Positions 1-9,114 of a stretch of DNA of 64,000 nucleotides are shown in pieces. Position 1 is the first letter of the stretch, and the number at the start of each line of letters is the position of its first letter. The position numbers and the translations under genes are program-made. This stretch comes from Rikenellaceae bacterium (lineage in GTDB: Bacteria > Bacteroidota > Bacteroidia > Bacteroidales > Rikenellaceae). The stretch lies in assembly GCA_015059925.1 (NCBI GenBank), contig SUZL01000009.1:1-64000 (forward strand), written 5' to 3'. The notes beneath the pieces were generated by a model. That model was not told where the DNA came from, ran no database searches, and saw nothing but the letters and a program-made list of their open reading frames with translations.

Positions 1-263
1 ATCTTTTTTGGTTACAAAATTAGCTATCAGCGAGTTGTACATTGTTATGCAGAATATGGCAGAGAGTAGAAATAGACTCCAACGACCTATAACCTTACCT
101 CGTTATCGGGTAATGATTTGAAAACCGCTCGCCCTCATTACCTTTCATTTCCTTGCACTTTCGCATCGGCGAGGCTTTCATCATAAGTCTTCATAAGTCA
201 CTGAACACCAGTGCCACCATCATTATTTCCCCTCATTCGTTAGATTTTTCAAGAGATAAAGTA

Positions 264-271
264 TATTTTTG
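264..271 (+). promoter_or_regulatory. promoter -7 box for the GH51 gene
   Basis: TATTTTTG fits the Bacteroidota -7 consensus TAnnTTTG and lies about 32 bases before the chosen ATG at 303. The upstream -33 region is AT-rich without a clear TTTG, so the assignment rests mainly on the -7 box. The stretch from 1 to 260 shows no gene I can support. Confidence 0.5.
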
Positions 272-302
272 TAATAATAGCCACAGAATGGCTGGTGCGG
301 AA

Positions 303-2354
303 ATGAAAAATATAAACCTTAAGAATATGAACCTCAAAACATTTTTGCTTGTTGTGGCATTTGCGGGCTCGGGTTTTACACTGCGGGCAGAGCAGACTGA
401 GCAACCTAAGCAGTCGGAGAAATCGGAGAAGATAATTACGGTTAATACCAAGCAAGTGGGGGCCCAGATCAAGCCTACGATGTGGGGTCTCTTCTTCGAG
501 GATATCAACTACGCGGCCGATGGCGGCATCTATGCCGAGCTGGTGAAGAACCGCTCGTTTGAGTTCCATCCCGACCACTATATGGGTTGGAGCGTGTTCG
601 GCAATGTCGAGCTGCGCAACGACGGCCCCTTCGAGCGCAACCCCCACTATGTTCGTCTGGGCAGCAGTGGCCACGCGGCAAAGTGGACAGGTCTGCAGAA
701 CGAGGGTTTCTTCGGCATTGGTCTTAAGCGCGATGCCGACTACCGCTTCTCTGTTTGGGCGCGTGTTCCCGACGGCAAGGCTGCCAAGCTAATAGTTCAG
801 TTTATCGATCAATCATCGCAGCAGGAGCATCAGGAGTTTGCGCAGCAGGTCATCTCCATCGACTCGCGCGAGTGGCGTCAATATGAGGTGGTGATGCGCT
901 CGCCACAGACGATCGACAACGCTCAGTTGCGATTGTTCTTGGTCGATGAGCGTATGCAGACGGGAGGCAACTGTACGCTCGATCTTGAGCATATATCTCT
1001 CTTTCCGACAGACACTTGGATGGGCGAGCGCAACGGCCTTAGGCGCGATCTTGTGCAGGCGCTATACGACCTTCAGCCCGGTATTTTCCGTTTCCCGGGC
1101 GGCTGCATCGTCGAAGGAGCCGACATCGAGACGCGCTATCAGTGGAAAAACACCGTTGGGCCGGTGGAGAACCGTCCGCTGAACGAGAATCGCTGGGAGT
1201 ACACCTTCAACTACCGCTTCGCGCCCGACTACTTCCAGTCGGGAGGTCTCGGATTCTATGAGTATTTCCTCCTCGCCGAGCAGATTGGCGCCGAGCCGCT
1301 GCCCGTGCTGAATGTGGGTATGGCGTGCCAATTCCAGAATTGGGAGCAGGAGAGTGCCCACGTCCCCGCTACGGCCGAGGAGCTGCGGCCGTTTATCGAC
1401 GATTGCATCGACCTTGTGGAGTTTGCCAATGGCGGCGTTGATACCAAGTGGGGCGCGGTGCGTGCCCAGATGGGACACCCCGAGCCGTTCAATATGAAGT
1501 ACCTCGCCATCGGCAACGAGCAGTGGGGCGAGTTCTACTTCGAGCGCCTGAAGTTCTTCGTTGAGGCTATGCGCAAGGCGCATCCCGAGATTGTGATCAT
1601 CGGCTCGTCGGGTCCCGACTCCGAGGGCGAGAACTTCGATTTAGGCTGGGCAGCGATGCGCGAGCAGGGGGCCGATCTGGTCGATGAGCACTACTACCGT
1701 CCTGTGGATTGGTTCCAGAAGAGTATGTATCGCTACGACGACTATCCGCGCACAGGCCCTGCGGTCTTTGCGGGCGAGTATGCCTGCCACGATGCGGGCA
1801 AGAAGTGGAACCACGCGGGCGCGTCGATCTACGAGGCGGCATTTATGACCACGCTCGAGCGCAACGCCGACATCGTGCATATGACGGCCTACGCTCCGCT
1901 GTTTGCCCACGTCAAAGGGTGGCAGTGGCGTCCCGATTTGATTTGGTTTGACAATCTGCGTGTTGCTCGATCGGTGAGCTACTACGTTCAGCAGATGTAT
2001 GCGCGTAATAGGGGAACGCACGTTGTGCCCATTGAGATGGAGCGCACGCCCGTTGGCGAGGATGGCATCTTCGCAAGCGCTGTGTGGGACGATGCGGCGA
2101 AGGAGTGGATCGTGAAGGTGGTGAACACCTCGACTGAGGCGCAAGCGATAAAGATTATGTTCGACGGCGTGACGCAACTCGCCGATCGCGGCACGGTGCA
2201 GCGATTGGATTGTAGTGATTACGAACTCGACAACACGGTCGAGGAGCCTCTTGCGATAGTCCCGAACGAGAGTACAATCCTCTCCGTGCAGAACACCATC
2301 GCAGAGACTCTGCCCGCAAAGTGTTTCTCGCTCTACCGCGTCAAGGCCAAGTAG
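303..2354 (+). CDS. secreted alpha-L-arabinofuranosidase, GH51
   Basis: A 683-residue exported glycosidase that should remove alpha-L-arabinofuranosyl side chains from arabinoxylan, arabinan or similar plant glycans. After a signal peptide (about residues 1-30) comes the GH51 start motif WGLFFEDINYAADGG, then a carbohydrate-binding-like beta domain (about 90-235), the TIM barrel and a C-terminal beta domain. The likely acid/base is Glu406 in IGNEQWG and the nucleophile Glu492 in VFAGEYACH, both typical of clan A retaining enzymes. The ATG at 303 is preferred over the upstream in-frame ATG at 153 because it gives a clean signal peptide and lies downstream of the -7 box at 264-271. It converges on the next gene with only three bases between stop codons and no terminator. 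Confidence 0.93.
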   Translation: MKNINLKNMNLKTFLLVVAFAGSGFTLRAEQTEQPKQSEKSEKIITVNTKQVGAQIKPTMWGLFFEDINYAADGGIYAELVKNRSFEFHPDHYMGWSVFGNVELRNDGPFERNPHYVRLGSSGHAAKWTGLQNEGFFGIGLKRDADYRFSVWARVPDGKAAKLIVQFIDQSSQQEHQEFAQQVISIDSREWRQYEVVMRSPQTIDNAQLRLFLVDERMQTGGNCTLDLEHISLFPTDTWMGERNGLRRDLVQALYDLQPGIFRFPGGCIVEGADIETRYQWKNTVGPVENRPLNENRWEYTFNYRFAPDYFQSGGLGFYEYFLLAEQIGAEPLPVLNVGMACQFQNWEQESAHVPATAEELRPFIDDCIDLVEFANGGVDTKWGAVRAQMGHPEPFNMKYLAIGNEQWGEFYFERLKFFVEAMRKAHPEIVIIGSSGPDSEGENFDLGWAAMREQGADLVDEHYYRPVDWFQKSMYRYDDYPRTGPAVFAGEYACHDAGKKWNHAGASIYEAAFMTTLERNADIVHMTAYAPLFAHVKGWQWRPDLIWFDNLRVARSVSYYVQQMYARNRGTHVVPIEMERTPVGEDGIFASAVWDDAAKEWIVKVVNTSTEAQAIKIMFDGVTQLADRGTVQRLDCSDYELDNTVEEPLAIVPNESTILSVQNTIAETLPAKCFSLYRVKAK

Positions 2355-2357
2355 ATT

Positions 2358-3395
2358 TTATCTCTTCACGAATCGCTGATACACCTGCCACGCCTCGTCG
2401 ATGGCGGGCTCGGTGGCGGTAGGCGCAAAAATCTCATATTGGAGGCTCTTCGAGAAGGGTTTCCAATTGCCGCAGACGTGGCCGTCGTGTACTATGATGG
2501 GTTGGAATATGCCACTATTGTTGTGGGCACGATGGCGATGTTCGGCAGCAAGAACCACGTCGCGGCTCTTGTAGCTAATCAGATACTCATCGTAGGGCGC
2601 GACAAGGAGTGTTCGCCCCGATCGGTAGCCTCGGGTGCGAGAGGAGGTGTGCATCAGGAAGTTGCGCCCCTGCAATCGTAACGGTTGCAACTCCTCGCCG
2701 AGCAGCGTTATCGCACGTCGGCAATCCGACACGTTGAGTCCCGACCACCAGACAAAATCCTCGAACGTAGCCGGCGAACGGCTCACGAAGTACTTTCGAG
2801 CCAGCAGACGTAATGCCTCATCACGCTCCAAAGGTGCGCGCTGAGGTATTTTATTGGCCGTAAGAGAGTAAGTTGCCTTCGAGGGGTGGAGATTGCCGCT
2901 GCACAATAGACCGCTCAGCTCGGCCATACGAATGTGGTACGATAGTCGATGATCATCCATCCGAATATCGCGCTCGGCCAGAGCCTCGACAAAATCCTCC
3001 TTCGTAACACTTCCCTTATCGGCTGCCGTCTGCGCCAAAATCGAAGCTATGGGGTCGTGCTCGGCAGACGAAATCTCAATCCCGCCCGCTCGCATCCAAC
3101 CCTGAATCACGGCAATCGCCTTGGGCGCACATAGTTGCAACAACCACTGGTAATCCTCGGCCGAGACCAGCTGCCAAGTGCCGCGCATCAGATGCAGGCG
3201 CACAATCTCGCCATTGTCGAATGCGCGCTCGAACGCGGCCATCGATGGGCTTTTGGTTCGCATAGCCACCGCCCAGCGCATCATCCGATACTCCTGAGCC
3301 TGCATCGCACCCAAATATCGAACAACCTCCGTCGGTGTCGCACACTGCGGCGAAACGAGTTGCTGCCCCAGCAGACGTGTCGCAATAGGATTCAT
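2358..3395 (-). CDS. AlkZ-like winged-helix DNA-binding protein (HTH_42 family)
   Basis: A 345-residue cytoplasmic protein of the HTH_42/AlkZ-like family, whose characterised members are DNA glycosylases acting on alkylated or crosslinked bases. The family motif near the N-terminus is visible as LGAMQAQEY, giving a Gln-X-Gln pair where AlkZ-type enzymes carry their catalytic QxQ or QxD. Further hallmarks are RLHLMRGTWQLVSAEDYQWL and the later FEDFVWWSGLNVSDCRRAI winged-helix segment. It is the last gene of the six-gene minus-strand operon and its ATG overlaps the preceding stop by one base (TAATG). A repair role is a family-level inference; the exact lesion cannot be read from the sequence. 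Confidence 0.8.
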   Translation of the reverse strand: MNPIATRLLGQQLVSPQCATPTEVVRYLGAMQAQEYRMMRWAVAMRTKSPSMAAFERAFDNGEIVRLHLMRGTWQLVSAEDYQWLLQLCAPKAIAVIQGWMRAGGIEISSAEHDPIASILAQTAADKGSVTKEDFVEALAERDIRMDDHRLSYHIRMAELSGLLCSGNLHPSKATYSLTANKIPQRAPLERDEALRLLARKYFVSRSPATFEDFVWWSGLNVSDCRRAITLLGEELQPLRLQGRNFLMHTSSRTRGYRSGRTLLVAPYDEYLISYKSRDVVLAAEHRHRAHNNSGIFQPIIVHDGHVCGNWKPFSKSLQYEIFAPTATEPAIDEAWQVYQRFVKR

Positions 3396-4405
3396 TATCG
3401 TTTGAGTGGCATTACCGTGAGCATATAGTAGGCGCCTTGGGCGTTGGCGCCGACGGTGTAGTGGGGGCGGCCGTGGATGATGTCAACGCCGAACGAGTGG
3501 ACGTGGCCTGCCACCGAAGCCAGCAGGTTGGGAGCTGTGGTGGCCAGATCGTAGAACTCGTAATCGGTGGCCGAGTGTCCCTCTGCGGGCCACTGCTCGC
3601 GGCGCTCGATCTTGTAGTTCTTGTCCGTCGCAGCGCCCCACTCGGGGTGGCCGATGCCGAAGCTCACCGAGCGTCCGAGAGCGTAGAAGGGGATATGGTG
3701 CAGCAGGATAAATGGCTTGCCGCTCTTCACCTCGGTGGCCAGCATATCGCGCTGGCGGGCCTTTATAACATAGTCAGAATCATCAACAAAGAGCAATCTT
3801 ACGCCCTTCAGATCCACCCCGTAGAGGTCGGGATCGTGCTCGCCAAAGAGCGGTCGCAGGCGCTCTTCGCGCCACTTTTCGCGCAGTGCCTCGCCGCTAC
3901 CCTCCATACCTTCGTAGTGCCAATCGTGGTTGCCGCAGGTGTAATAATAGGGTATGGCGACCGTGTCGAGCACCTCCTTAATCCACTCGACACCTCGCTC
4001 CGAGGGGTAGCTGATGATGTCGCCCAGCATAGCAATAGCATCCGCGCCTCGGCTTTGAGCAAGGCGTATGGTATTTACGAACGACTCCTCGGGTGTAGTG
4101 GGCGCACCCGTCTGGAAATGTTTTACCGAGTGGTAGGCACCCGCCATACGGGCGCTATACTCGCTGAAAGGCTCCTCGCGCTCGTCGCTCATCCAGAGGT
4201 GGGTATCGGCAAAAACCATCAGTCGCAGCGTGTCGCTCACCTCCGATGAGTAGATGTTGATATTGGGCCCCGTCGATGAGAATATCACCTCGGGCGTAGC
4301 CTTCGTCTGCTTGCGCTCGGGGCGCACCTGTGGCAGCACCACATACAACACGCCGGCCGTAAGCAACAGCAGGGTTAGCAGTAGCAATAATGTGATTCGT
4401 CTCAT
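3395..4405 (-). CDS. membrane-anchored or exported calcineurin-like metallophosphoesterase
   Basis: A 336-residue metallophosphoesterase. The N-terminus has a very leucine-rich hydrophobic segment (residues 3-25) that acts as a signal anchor or signal peptide. The five metal-site motifs are all present in order: FADTHL, MLGDIIS, CGNHDWH, LLHHIPF and AGHVHSFG, so the dinuclear site looks intact. The substrate is not predictable. It sits in a tight operon between an esterase (two-base gap) and the AlkZ-like gene (one-base overlap), so the genes are co-transcribed although their functions do not suggest a single pathway. Confidence 0.85.
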   Translation of the reverse strand: MRRITLLLLLTLLLLTAGVLYVVLPQVRPERKQTKATPEVIFSSTGPNINIYSSEVSDTLRLMVFADTHLWMSDEREEPFSEYSARMAGAYHSVKHFQTGAPTTPEESFVNTIRLAQSRGADAIAMLGDIISYPSERGVEWIKEVLDTVAIPYYYTCGNHDWHYEGMEGSGEALREKWREERLRPLFGEHDPDLYGVDLKGVRLLFVDDSDYVIKARQRDMLATEVKSGKPFILLHHIPFYALGRSVSFGIGHPEWGAATDKNYKIERREQWPAEGHSATDYEFYDLATTAPNLLASVAGHVHSFGVDIIHGRPHYTVGANAQGAYYMLTVMPLKR

Positions 4406-4407
4406 CG

Positions 4408-5214
4408 TTATCTACGGCTTTGGGGATTCTCGTGCTGGCGGATAAAACGCAACAGCAGGGCGTAGGCGGGATCGCACATATTGTGTCCGTAGCCGTCCAA
4501 CTCGTAGAGCGTAGCGTCGGGGTGCTTGACGAGCTTGAAGACGCGCAGCATATAGGCATTCTCCTCGTAGCGGCCGAGCATCTCCATCTCACGATCGCCC
4601 GTAATCATCAGGAATGGAGCCGAGTCGGCGCGAACGTGGAACAAGGGTGCGAGCTCATCCACAACGGGTTGCGTGTTGGCAATGCCGCGTGAGCGACGCT
4701 CCTCGAAGTGGGTGATGGCCTGACCGCTGAAAGGAATAACGCCCTTGAGCGAGTTGGCGTCGATGCCGTAGCGCTCCAGACGCGCTTTCTCCAGACCGAC
4801 CATACTTACCAGGTAGCCGCCGGCCGAGTGGCCCGAGATGTAGATCTTCTTGCTGCTGCCACCGTACTGCTCGATATTCTTGAATGTCCACGCAACGGCT
4901 GCGGCAGCGTCATCGACGCAGTCGGTAACCTTCACATTGGGCGAGAAGCGGTAGCCCACGCCTACGACAACATACTGACCATTGAGCAGCGCTGCGGGAA
5001 TCTCGCGCTTGCCACCCGTCAGTCCGCCACCGTGAAACCATACGATAACGGGTGCGTCGGTCGCGCCCTCGGGCGTAGCGATGTCGATGCGGCACATCGT
5101 TTTTGCGTAGTCGTTGTCCGCACGGTAGATGATGTCGCGGCTGTACTTATACTCGGCAGCCGAGAGCGTTGTGGCGCATACGAGGGCCACGATAAGCAGG
5201 AAAAATCTCTTCAT
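4408..5214 (-). CDS. secreted alpha/beta hydrolase, esterase/lipase family
   Basis: A 268-residue exported alpha/beta hydrolase with a signal peptide ending near LSAAEY. The oxyanion-hole motif HGGG (WFHGGGLTGG) and the nucleophile elbow GHSAGG place it in the BD-FAE/Aes-like esterase group. An Asp in the ITGDREME region and the His in DGYGHNMCD complete a plausible Ser-Asp-His triad. Members of this group often deacetylate or de-esterify sugars, which would suit a polysaccharide-degrading gut organism, but the substrate is unassigned. It lies four bases after the upstream unknown gene and two bases before the metallophosphoesterase gene. Confidence 0.83.
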   Translation of the reverse strand: MKRFFLLIVALVCATTLSAAEYKYSRDIIYRADNDYAKTMCRIDIATPEGATDAPVIVWFHGGGLTGGKREIPAALLNGQYVVVGVGYRFSPNVKVTDCVDDAAAAVAWTFKNIEQYGGSSKKIYISGHSAGGYLVSMVGLEKARLERYGIDANSLKGVIPFSGQAITHFEERRSRGIANTQPVVDELAPLFHVRADSAPFLMITGDREMEMLGRYEENAYMLRVFKLVKHPDATLYELDGYGHNMCDPAYALLLRFIRQHENPQSRR

Positions 5215-5218
5215 AGTA

Positions 5219-5887
5219 TTAGGCTTTTTTTAGTGTTTTCAAAAAGTCGGGGTTGCGCTCCCACAGCGCGGCCGTGGCGAACCACAACTCGCGCGCCTCG
5301 GTCTGTGGCGTGGGGCGTTCGCTGCGGCAGTCGGCCATATAGGCCTCATCGGCAGGGTGCTGGTCGGCCGAAAACTCCTCCATCCACGCCTTGTGGCGCG
5401 TGCGCAGCTCTCGCAGGGCGTCGCGGTCGATACCGCCCGTGCGACGGAACGTGGTCCAGAGCGTGAGTAGGTGATACTCAGGTGTTTTGGGCGAGAGGTT
5501 GAACATCGCCTCCTCCAAGCAGTCGTAATCTTCGAGATCAACATAGCAGAAGGCCAGCATCACGCTGACGCTCATATGATCCTCCTCGTCCAGCGCCGCG
5601 AGGCTCTCCCACAACGCTACGGCCATCTCCACCTCGCCGATGGCCATCTGGTCGGCGGCGGCCGAGTAGAGCAACTCCATTGCCGAGCGTGTCGGGGCGT
5701 GGTTCCAGTCGAGCGAAAGCTCTTCGTCGCCGATCCTATCTAATAGAGCCTGCACCGCATCGAAACGCATCTGAGCGGCCTCGGGCCAGTTGCTTGGCTC
5801 GAGTTCCCTGCTTCGGCGGGCGATCTGGCTGAGTCCATCGATCTGCCAAAGGCCCGATGGGGTGGGGGATAGTTTTATCTTAATCAT
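5219..5887 (-). CDS. hypothetical protein, helical repeat-like
   Basis: A 222-residue cytoplasmic protein that I do not recognise as a named family. The sequence is rich in Ala, Glu and Leu helices; the stretch around residues 70-130 (AAADQMAIGEVEMAVALWESLAAL, then a second helix pair) looks like divergent TPR-type repeats. There is no signal peptide or membrane segment. It begins inside the last eight bases of the upstream cstA gene and ends four bases before the esterase gene, so it is translated as part of that operon. A scaffold or accessory role is only a guess from the repeat-like pattern. Confidence 0.6.
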   Translation of the reverse strand: MIKIKLSPTPSGLWQIDGLSQIARRSRELEPSNWPEAAQMRFDAVQALLDRIGDEELSLDWNHAPTRSAMELLYSAAADQMAIGEVEMAVALWESLAALDEEDHMSVSVMLAFCYVDLEDYDCLEEAMFNLSPKTPEYHLLTLWTTFRRTGGIDRDALRELRTRHKAWMEEFSADQHPADEAYMADCRSERPTPQTEARELWFATAALWERNPDFLKTLKKA

Positions 5888-7316
5888 TCTGCAAAGGCTT
5901 TGTGTTTTTGATCTTTACCCACATCGCAATGGTGAGCGCGACGGTCGCCACACCGCCCAAAATGTAGGCTGCGGTGCGGTTCTCCATACCGAAGAATTGG
6001 TCGGAGATAAAGACGAAGCTCGAGCAGATGTAGGTCATAAAGATGGCGGGCAAGAGCGCCACCCACATATTGTAACCCTCGCGACGGTGATAGACCACGA
6101 TGGTCCACAGCACGACCGTCGCCAAGGCCTGATTGGTCCACGAGAAGTAACGCCACACCACATCGAAGTCGATGAAGTTGAGCACAAGGCCGATGGCGAA
6201 GATCGGTATGCAGATCATCAGTCGCTTGGGAATAGAGCGCTGCTCGATATGCAGCGAGTCGGCCACGATGAGGCGTGCTGAGCGGAAGGCCGTGTCGCCC
6301 GAGGTGATGGGGGCGGCAACAACTCCTAAGACGGCCAAAACGCCTCCCACGACGCCGAGCGTCGAGGTCGAGATGGTATTCACCACCCACGCGGCACTAT
6401 TGCCGTGCTCGGCAAGGGCTACGGCCAACTTATCGGGTCCGTGGAAGAATGCCATTGCGATGGCGGCCCATATAAGGGCAATGATCGACTCGGTGATCAT
6501 CGCGCCGTAGAATACCGAGCGGCAGTCGCCCTCGCTCTTGATGCAGCGCGCCATCAGCGGCGACTGCGTGGCGTGGAAGCCTGAGATTGCACCGCAGGCG
6601 ATGGTGATAAAGAGCGTCGGCACGATGGGCAACGCCTCGGCGTTGGGCTGGTAGTTGCGCAGCGTCGAGAGCGAAAGCTCGGGCACCGAGTAGTCGCCAA
6701 AGAGGATGACGCCCGCCAATCCGATAGCCATAAATATCAGCGCAGCACCGAACAGCGGATAGAGCTTTCCGATGATCTTGTCGATGGGCAGCAGCGTGGC
6801 GACGAAGTAATAGACGATGATGATTCCGATCCACCACCAATACGACACCGAGGGTATCATCTCGCCCAAGATCGAGGCGGGCGAGCGCAGGAACACCACT
6901 CCCACCAGAATGAGCAGGATGATCGAGAAGATGCGCATAAACTGCAACGTAGCGCGGCCCATATATCGGCCCACGATCTCCGATATGCTGAGGCCATCGT
7001 TGCGCACCAGCATCACGCCCGAGAGGAAGTCGTGCATCGCACCCATAAATATTCCGCCGAGTGTAATCCACAGAAAGGCCACAGGGCCGAAGCAGGCACC
7101 CATAATAGCTCCGAAGATGGGGCCGATGCCGGCGATGTTGAGCAGTTGGATAAGGAACGTGCGCCAGCGCGACATCGGGACGTAATCCACACCGTCGTAG
7201 AGGCTCTGCGAGGGAACGGCCCGCTTGGGATCGATTTTGCATACCCGTTCGAGGTAGCTGCCGTGAGCAAAGTAGGCCACAACGAGCAGCACGAGGCAGA
7301 CAAGGAAGGTAATCAT
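5880..7316 (-). CDS. cstA: CstA family carbon-starvation transporter, short form (copy 1)
   Basis: A 478-residue inner-membrane protein with at least 12 hydrophobic segments. Family hallmarks include GVDYVPMSRWRTFLIQLLNIAGIGPIFGAI near the N-terminus, SGFHATQSPLMARC, and SGDTAFRSARLIVAD. Characterised CstA and BtsT proteins of enterobacteria are pyruvate/proton symporters of about 700 residues with a role in peptide use; this is the shorter form common in anaerobes. It is a tandem paralogue of the gene just upstream, separated by eight bases, and the two share most of these motifs. Substrate (pyruvate, amino acids or peptides) is inferred, not shown. Confidence 0.9.
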   Translation of the reverse strand: MITFLVCLVLLVVAYFAHGSYLERVCKIDPKRAVPSQSLYDGVDYVPMSRWRTFLIQLLNIAGIGPIFGAIMGACFGPVAFLWITLGGIFMGAMHDFLSGVMLVRNDGLSISEIVGRYMGRATLQFMRIFSIILLILVGVVFLRSPASILGEMIPSVSYWWWIGIIIVYYFVATLLPIDKIIGKLYPLFGAALIFMAIGLAGVILFGDYSVPELSLSTLRNYQPNAEALPIVPTLFITIACGAISGFHATQSPLMARCIKSEGDCRSVFYGAMITESIIALIWAAIAMAFFHGPDKLAVALAEHGNSAAWVVNTISTSTLGVVGGVLAVLGVVAAPITSGDTAFRSARLIVADSLHIEQRSIPKRLMICIPIFAIGLVLNFIDFDVVWRYFSWTNQALATVVLWTIVVYHRREGYNMWVALLPAIFMTYICSSFVFISDQFFGMENRTAAYILGGVATVALTIAMWVKIKNTKPLQND

Positions 7317-7324
7317 AGTGAAGT

Positions 7325-8794
7325 CTATTTTTGTTTCTTGATTTTTCGTAACATTATGGCCGTCAGGATGGCCGTCGCTACAGCAGCGATAAGGTAGGCC
7401 ACCGCGTGGTTACCCAAGTGGATCATATGTTTGGCCACGAAGACGTAGCTCACGCACACGAAGGTCATAAACATTGCGGGCAGGAGCGTAATAATGTACG
7501 GCTTGCGCTTCTGCGCCAGATAGGCCGTAATGGCCCACAGCGTAATCACAGCCAGCACCTGATTTGTCCACGCCATCGTGTTCCACGCAATCTGGAACGG
7601 CACTAAAAATACGAATGCCAAACCTCCGGCGAACAGCGGCAGCGAGACATACACACGCTTGCGCAGCGACACCTGCTCGATACCCATAAAGTCCGCCACG
7701 ATCAGTCGTGCCGAACGGAAGGCCGTATCGCCCGAGGTGATTGCGCTGGCCACGATGCCGACAACGATCACAATGGCAACGGCCTCGCCGAAGATCGAGG
7801 TTGCGATCTCGTCAATCATCACGGCCGCCTGACCGCCCGTCTGGGCGATATGGGCATTCAACCCCTCGACACCGCCCCAGAAGGCCATCGCCATAGCGGC
7901 CCAAATCAGCGCTATCACGCCCTCCAGCAGCATTGTGCCGAAGAATACGGGGCGACACTCGCTCTCGCTACGCAGACAGCGTGCCATCATCGGCGACTGC
8001 GTGGCGTGGAAACCCGAAATCGCACCGCACGAGATTGTTGCGCAGAGCATCGGTATGACGGGAAAATCCTCCGCACCTAACTTCATATTGGCGAGCGACG
8101 TAAGTTCGGGAATCTGATATTTGTCCGCGCCGAAGAGCAGCACCACCAAAACGCCGAAGGCCGTAAATAGCACGGTAATACCGAACAGAGGGTAGAGCTT
8201 TCCGATAATCTTGTCGATGGGCAGCAGCGTGGCTATGACGTAGTAGCAGAGGATGATGGCTATAAGCGCCACCACCAGCCACGAATACTCGTCGAAGATG
8301 GCAAACGCAGGGATGTTGAGTGCCGAGTCGCTCATACGCGCGGCGATGAGCTTCGCGGGCTGCGACATAAATACGGCTCCCACCACAACCATCAGAAATA
8401 CCGAAAAGGCACGCATAAAGAGTCGTGTGCGCTCGCCCAAATACTCGGCCACAATCTCAGGCAGGCTGCGGCCGGCGCTTTTGGTCGAGATTACGCCCGC
8501 CACGAAGTCGTGCACCGAACCGATGAGGATACATCCGACGGTGATCCATACAAAAGCTACGGGGCCGTATGCCGCGCCGAGCAGCGCGCCGAAGAAGGGG
8601 CCCAGACCGGCAATGTTAAGCATCTGGATCATAAAGGTTTTCCACATCGGCATAGGTATATAATCCACTCCGTCGAAGTGCGAGCGGCTGGGAGGGGTGG
8701 CCTTGGGATCGATGTCGCAAATGCGCTCCAGCGTGCGGCCGTATGTAAAGTAGGCGGCCACGAGTAGTGTCAGGCATACGAGAAAAGTAATCAT
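7325..8794 (-). CDS. cstA: CstA family carbon-starvation transporter, short form (copy 2)
   Basis: A 489-residue paralogue of the following gene and the first gene of the six-gene minus-strand operon. It has the same start (MITFLVC), the motif GVDYIPMPMWKTFMIQMLNIAGLGPFFGAL, SGFHATQSPMMARC and SGDTAFRSARLIVAD. The copies differ most in the loops after SGVM/AGVI and in the C-terminal helices, which could reflect different substrates. I found no TAnnTTTG box in the roughly 200 bases upstream on this strand, so its promoter is not identified. The length is typical of the short CstA form in Bacteroidota. Confidence 0.9.
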   Translation of the reverse strand: MITFLVCLTLLVAAYFTYGRTLERICDIDPKATPPSRSHFDGVDYIPMPMWKTFMIQMLNIAGLGPFFGALLGAAYGPVAFVWITVGCILIGSVHDFVAGVISTKSAGRSLPEIVAEYLGERTRLFMRAFSVFLMVVVGAVFMSQPAKLIAARMSDSALNIPAFAIFDEYSWLVVALIAIILCYYVIATLLPIDKIIGKLYPLFGITVLFTAFGVLVVLLFGADKYQIPELTSLANMKLGAEDFPVIPMLCATISCGAISGFHATQSPMMARCLRSESECRPVFFGTMLLEGVIALIWAAMAMAFWGGVEGLNAHIAQTGGQAAVMIDEIATSIFGEAVAIVIVVGIVASAITSGDTAFRSARLIVADFMGIEQVSLRKRVYVSLPLFAGGLAFVFLVPFQIAWNTMAWTNQVLAVITLWAITAYLAQKRKPYIITLLPAMFMTFVCVSYVFVAKHMIHLGNHAVAYLIAAVATAILTAIMLRKIKKQK

Positions 8795-8962
8795 ATCGCT
8801 AACATTTTTCGGGTTTCTTCGGTGGCCCTCTGGCGGTTTTTTCTTCGTTGCGGGCCGTTGCGATGGCCCTCGCGCAGGGGGCTTTTCACTGCGAATTTAG
8901 TAAAAATCCCCAAAAAAATCACTTTTCTCGGCCGAAGATGGTGTAACTTTCAAAATTTTTAC

Positions 8963-8970
8963 GATATTTG
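8963..8970 (+). promoter_or_regulatory. probable promoter of tRNA-Thr(CGT)
   Basis: GATATTTG matches seven of eight positions of TAnnTTTG and lies 31 bases before the mature tRNA 5' end. No other better box is present in the interval between cstA and the tRNA. Confidence 0.45.
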
Positions 8971-9001
8971 CACCCGAAATAAGTCGCCACAGGACTTACT
9001 C

Positions 9002-9073
9002 GCTGAATTAGCTCAGTGGTAGAGCACTTCACTCGTAATGAAGGGGTCCCGAGTTCAAGTCTCGGATTCAGCT
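9002..9073 (+). tRNA. tRNA-Thr(CGT)
   Basis: A complete cloverleaf: acceptor GCTGAAT/ATTCAGC, D arm GCTC/GAGC, anticodon stem CTTCA/TGAAG with loop CTCGTAA (anticodon CGT, reading ACG), and T arm CCGAG/CTCGG with loop TTCAAGT. The 3' CCA is not encoded. Its 3' end is duplicated 172 bases downstream, the arrangement left by integration at a tRNA gene. Confidence 0.95.
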
Positions 9074-9080
9074 CTGAAAA
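9048..9080 (+). repeat. 33-bp direct repeat, copy 1 (T arm and 3' end of tRNA-Thr)
   Basis: The last 26 bases of tRNA-Thr (T arm plus 3' acceptor and discriminator) and seven following bases are repeated perfectly at 9220-9252. Tyrosine recombinases of integrative elements commonly use exactly this part of a tRNA gene as attB, so this is a candidate attachment site. Confidence 0.8.
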
Positions 9081-9084
9081 AGGG

Positions 9085-9114
9085 AAACGGTAGCATTTGC
9101 TGCCGTTTTTCTTT
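9085..9114 (+). terminator. terminator of tRNA-Thr
   Basis: AAACGGTAGC pairs with GCTGCCGTTT across a four-base ATTT loop (one G-U pair), followed by a T-rich run. The downstream arm is also the beginning of the 79-bp dispersed repeat that starts at 9101. Confidence 0.7.

Noticed and set aside
153..302. N-terminal extension of the GH51 gene from an in-frame ATG at 153
   Set aside because: The extension has no signal-like sequence, lies upstream of the TATTTTTG box, and the ATG at 303 opens a clear signal peptide.
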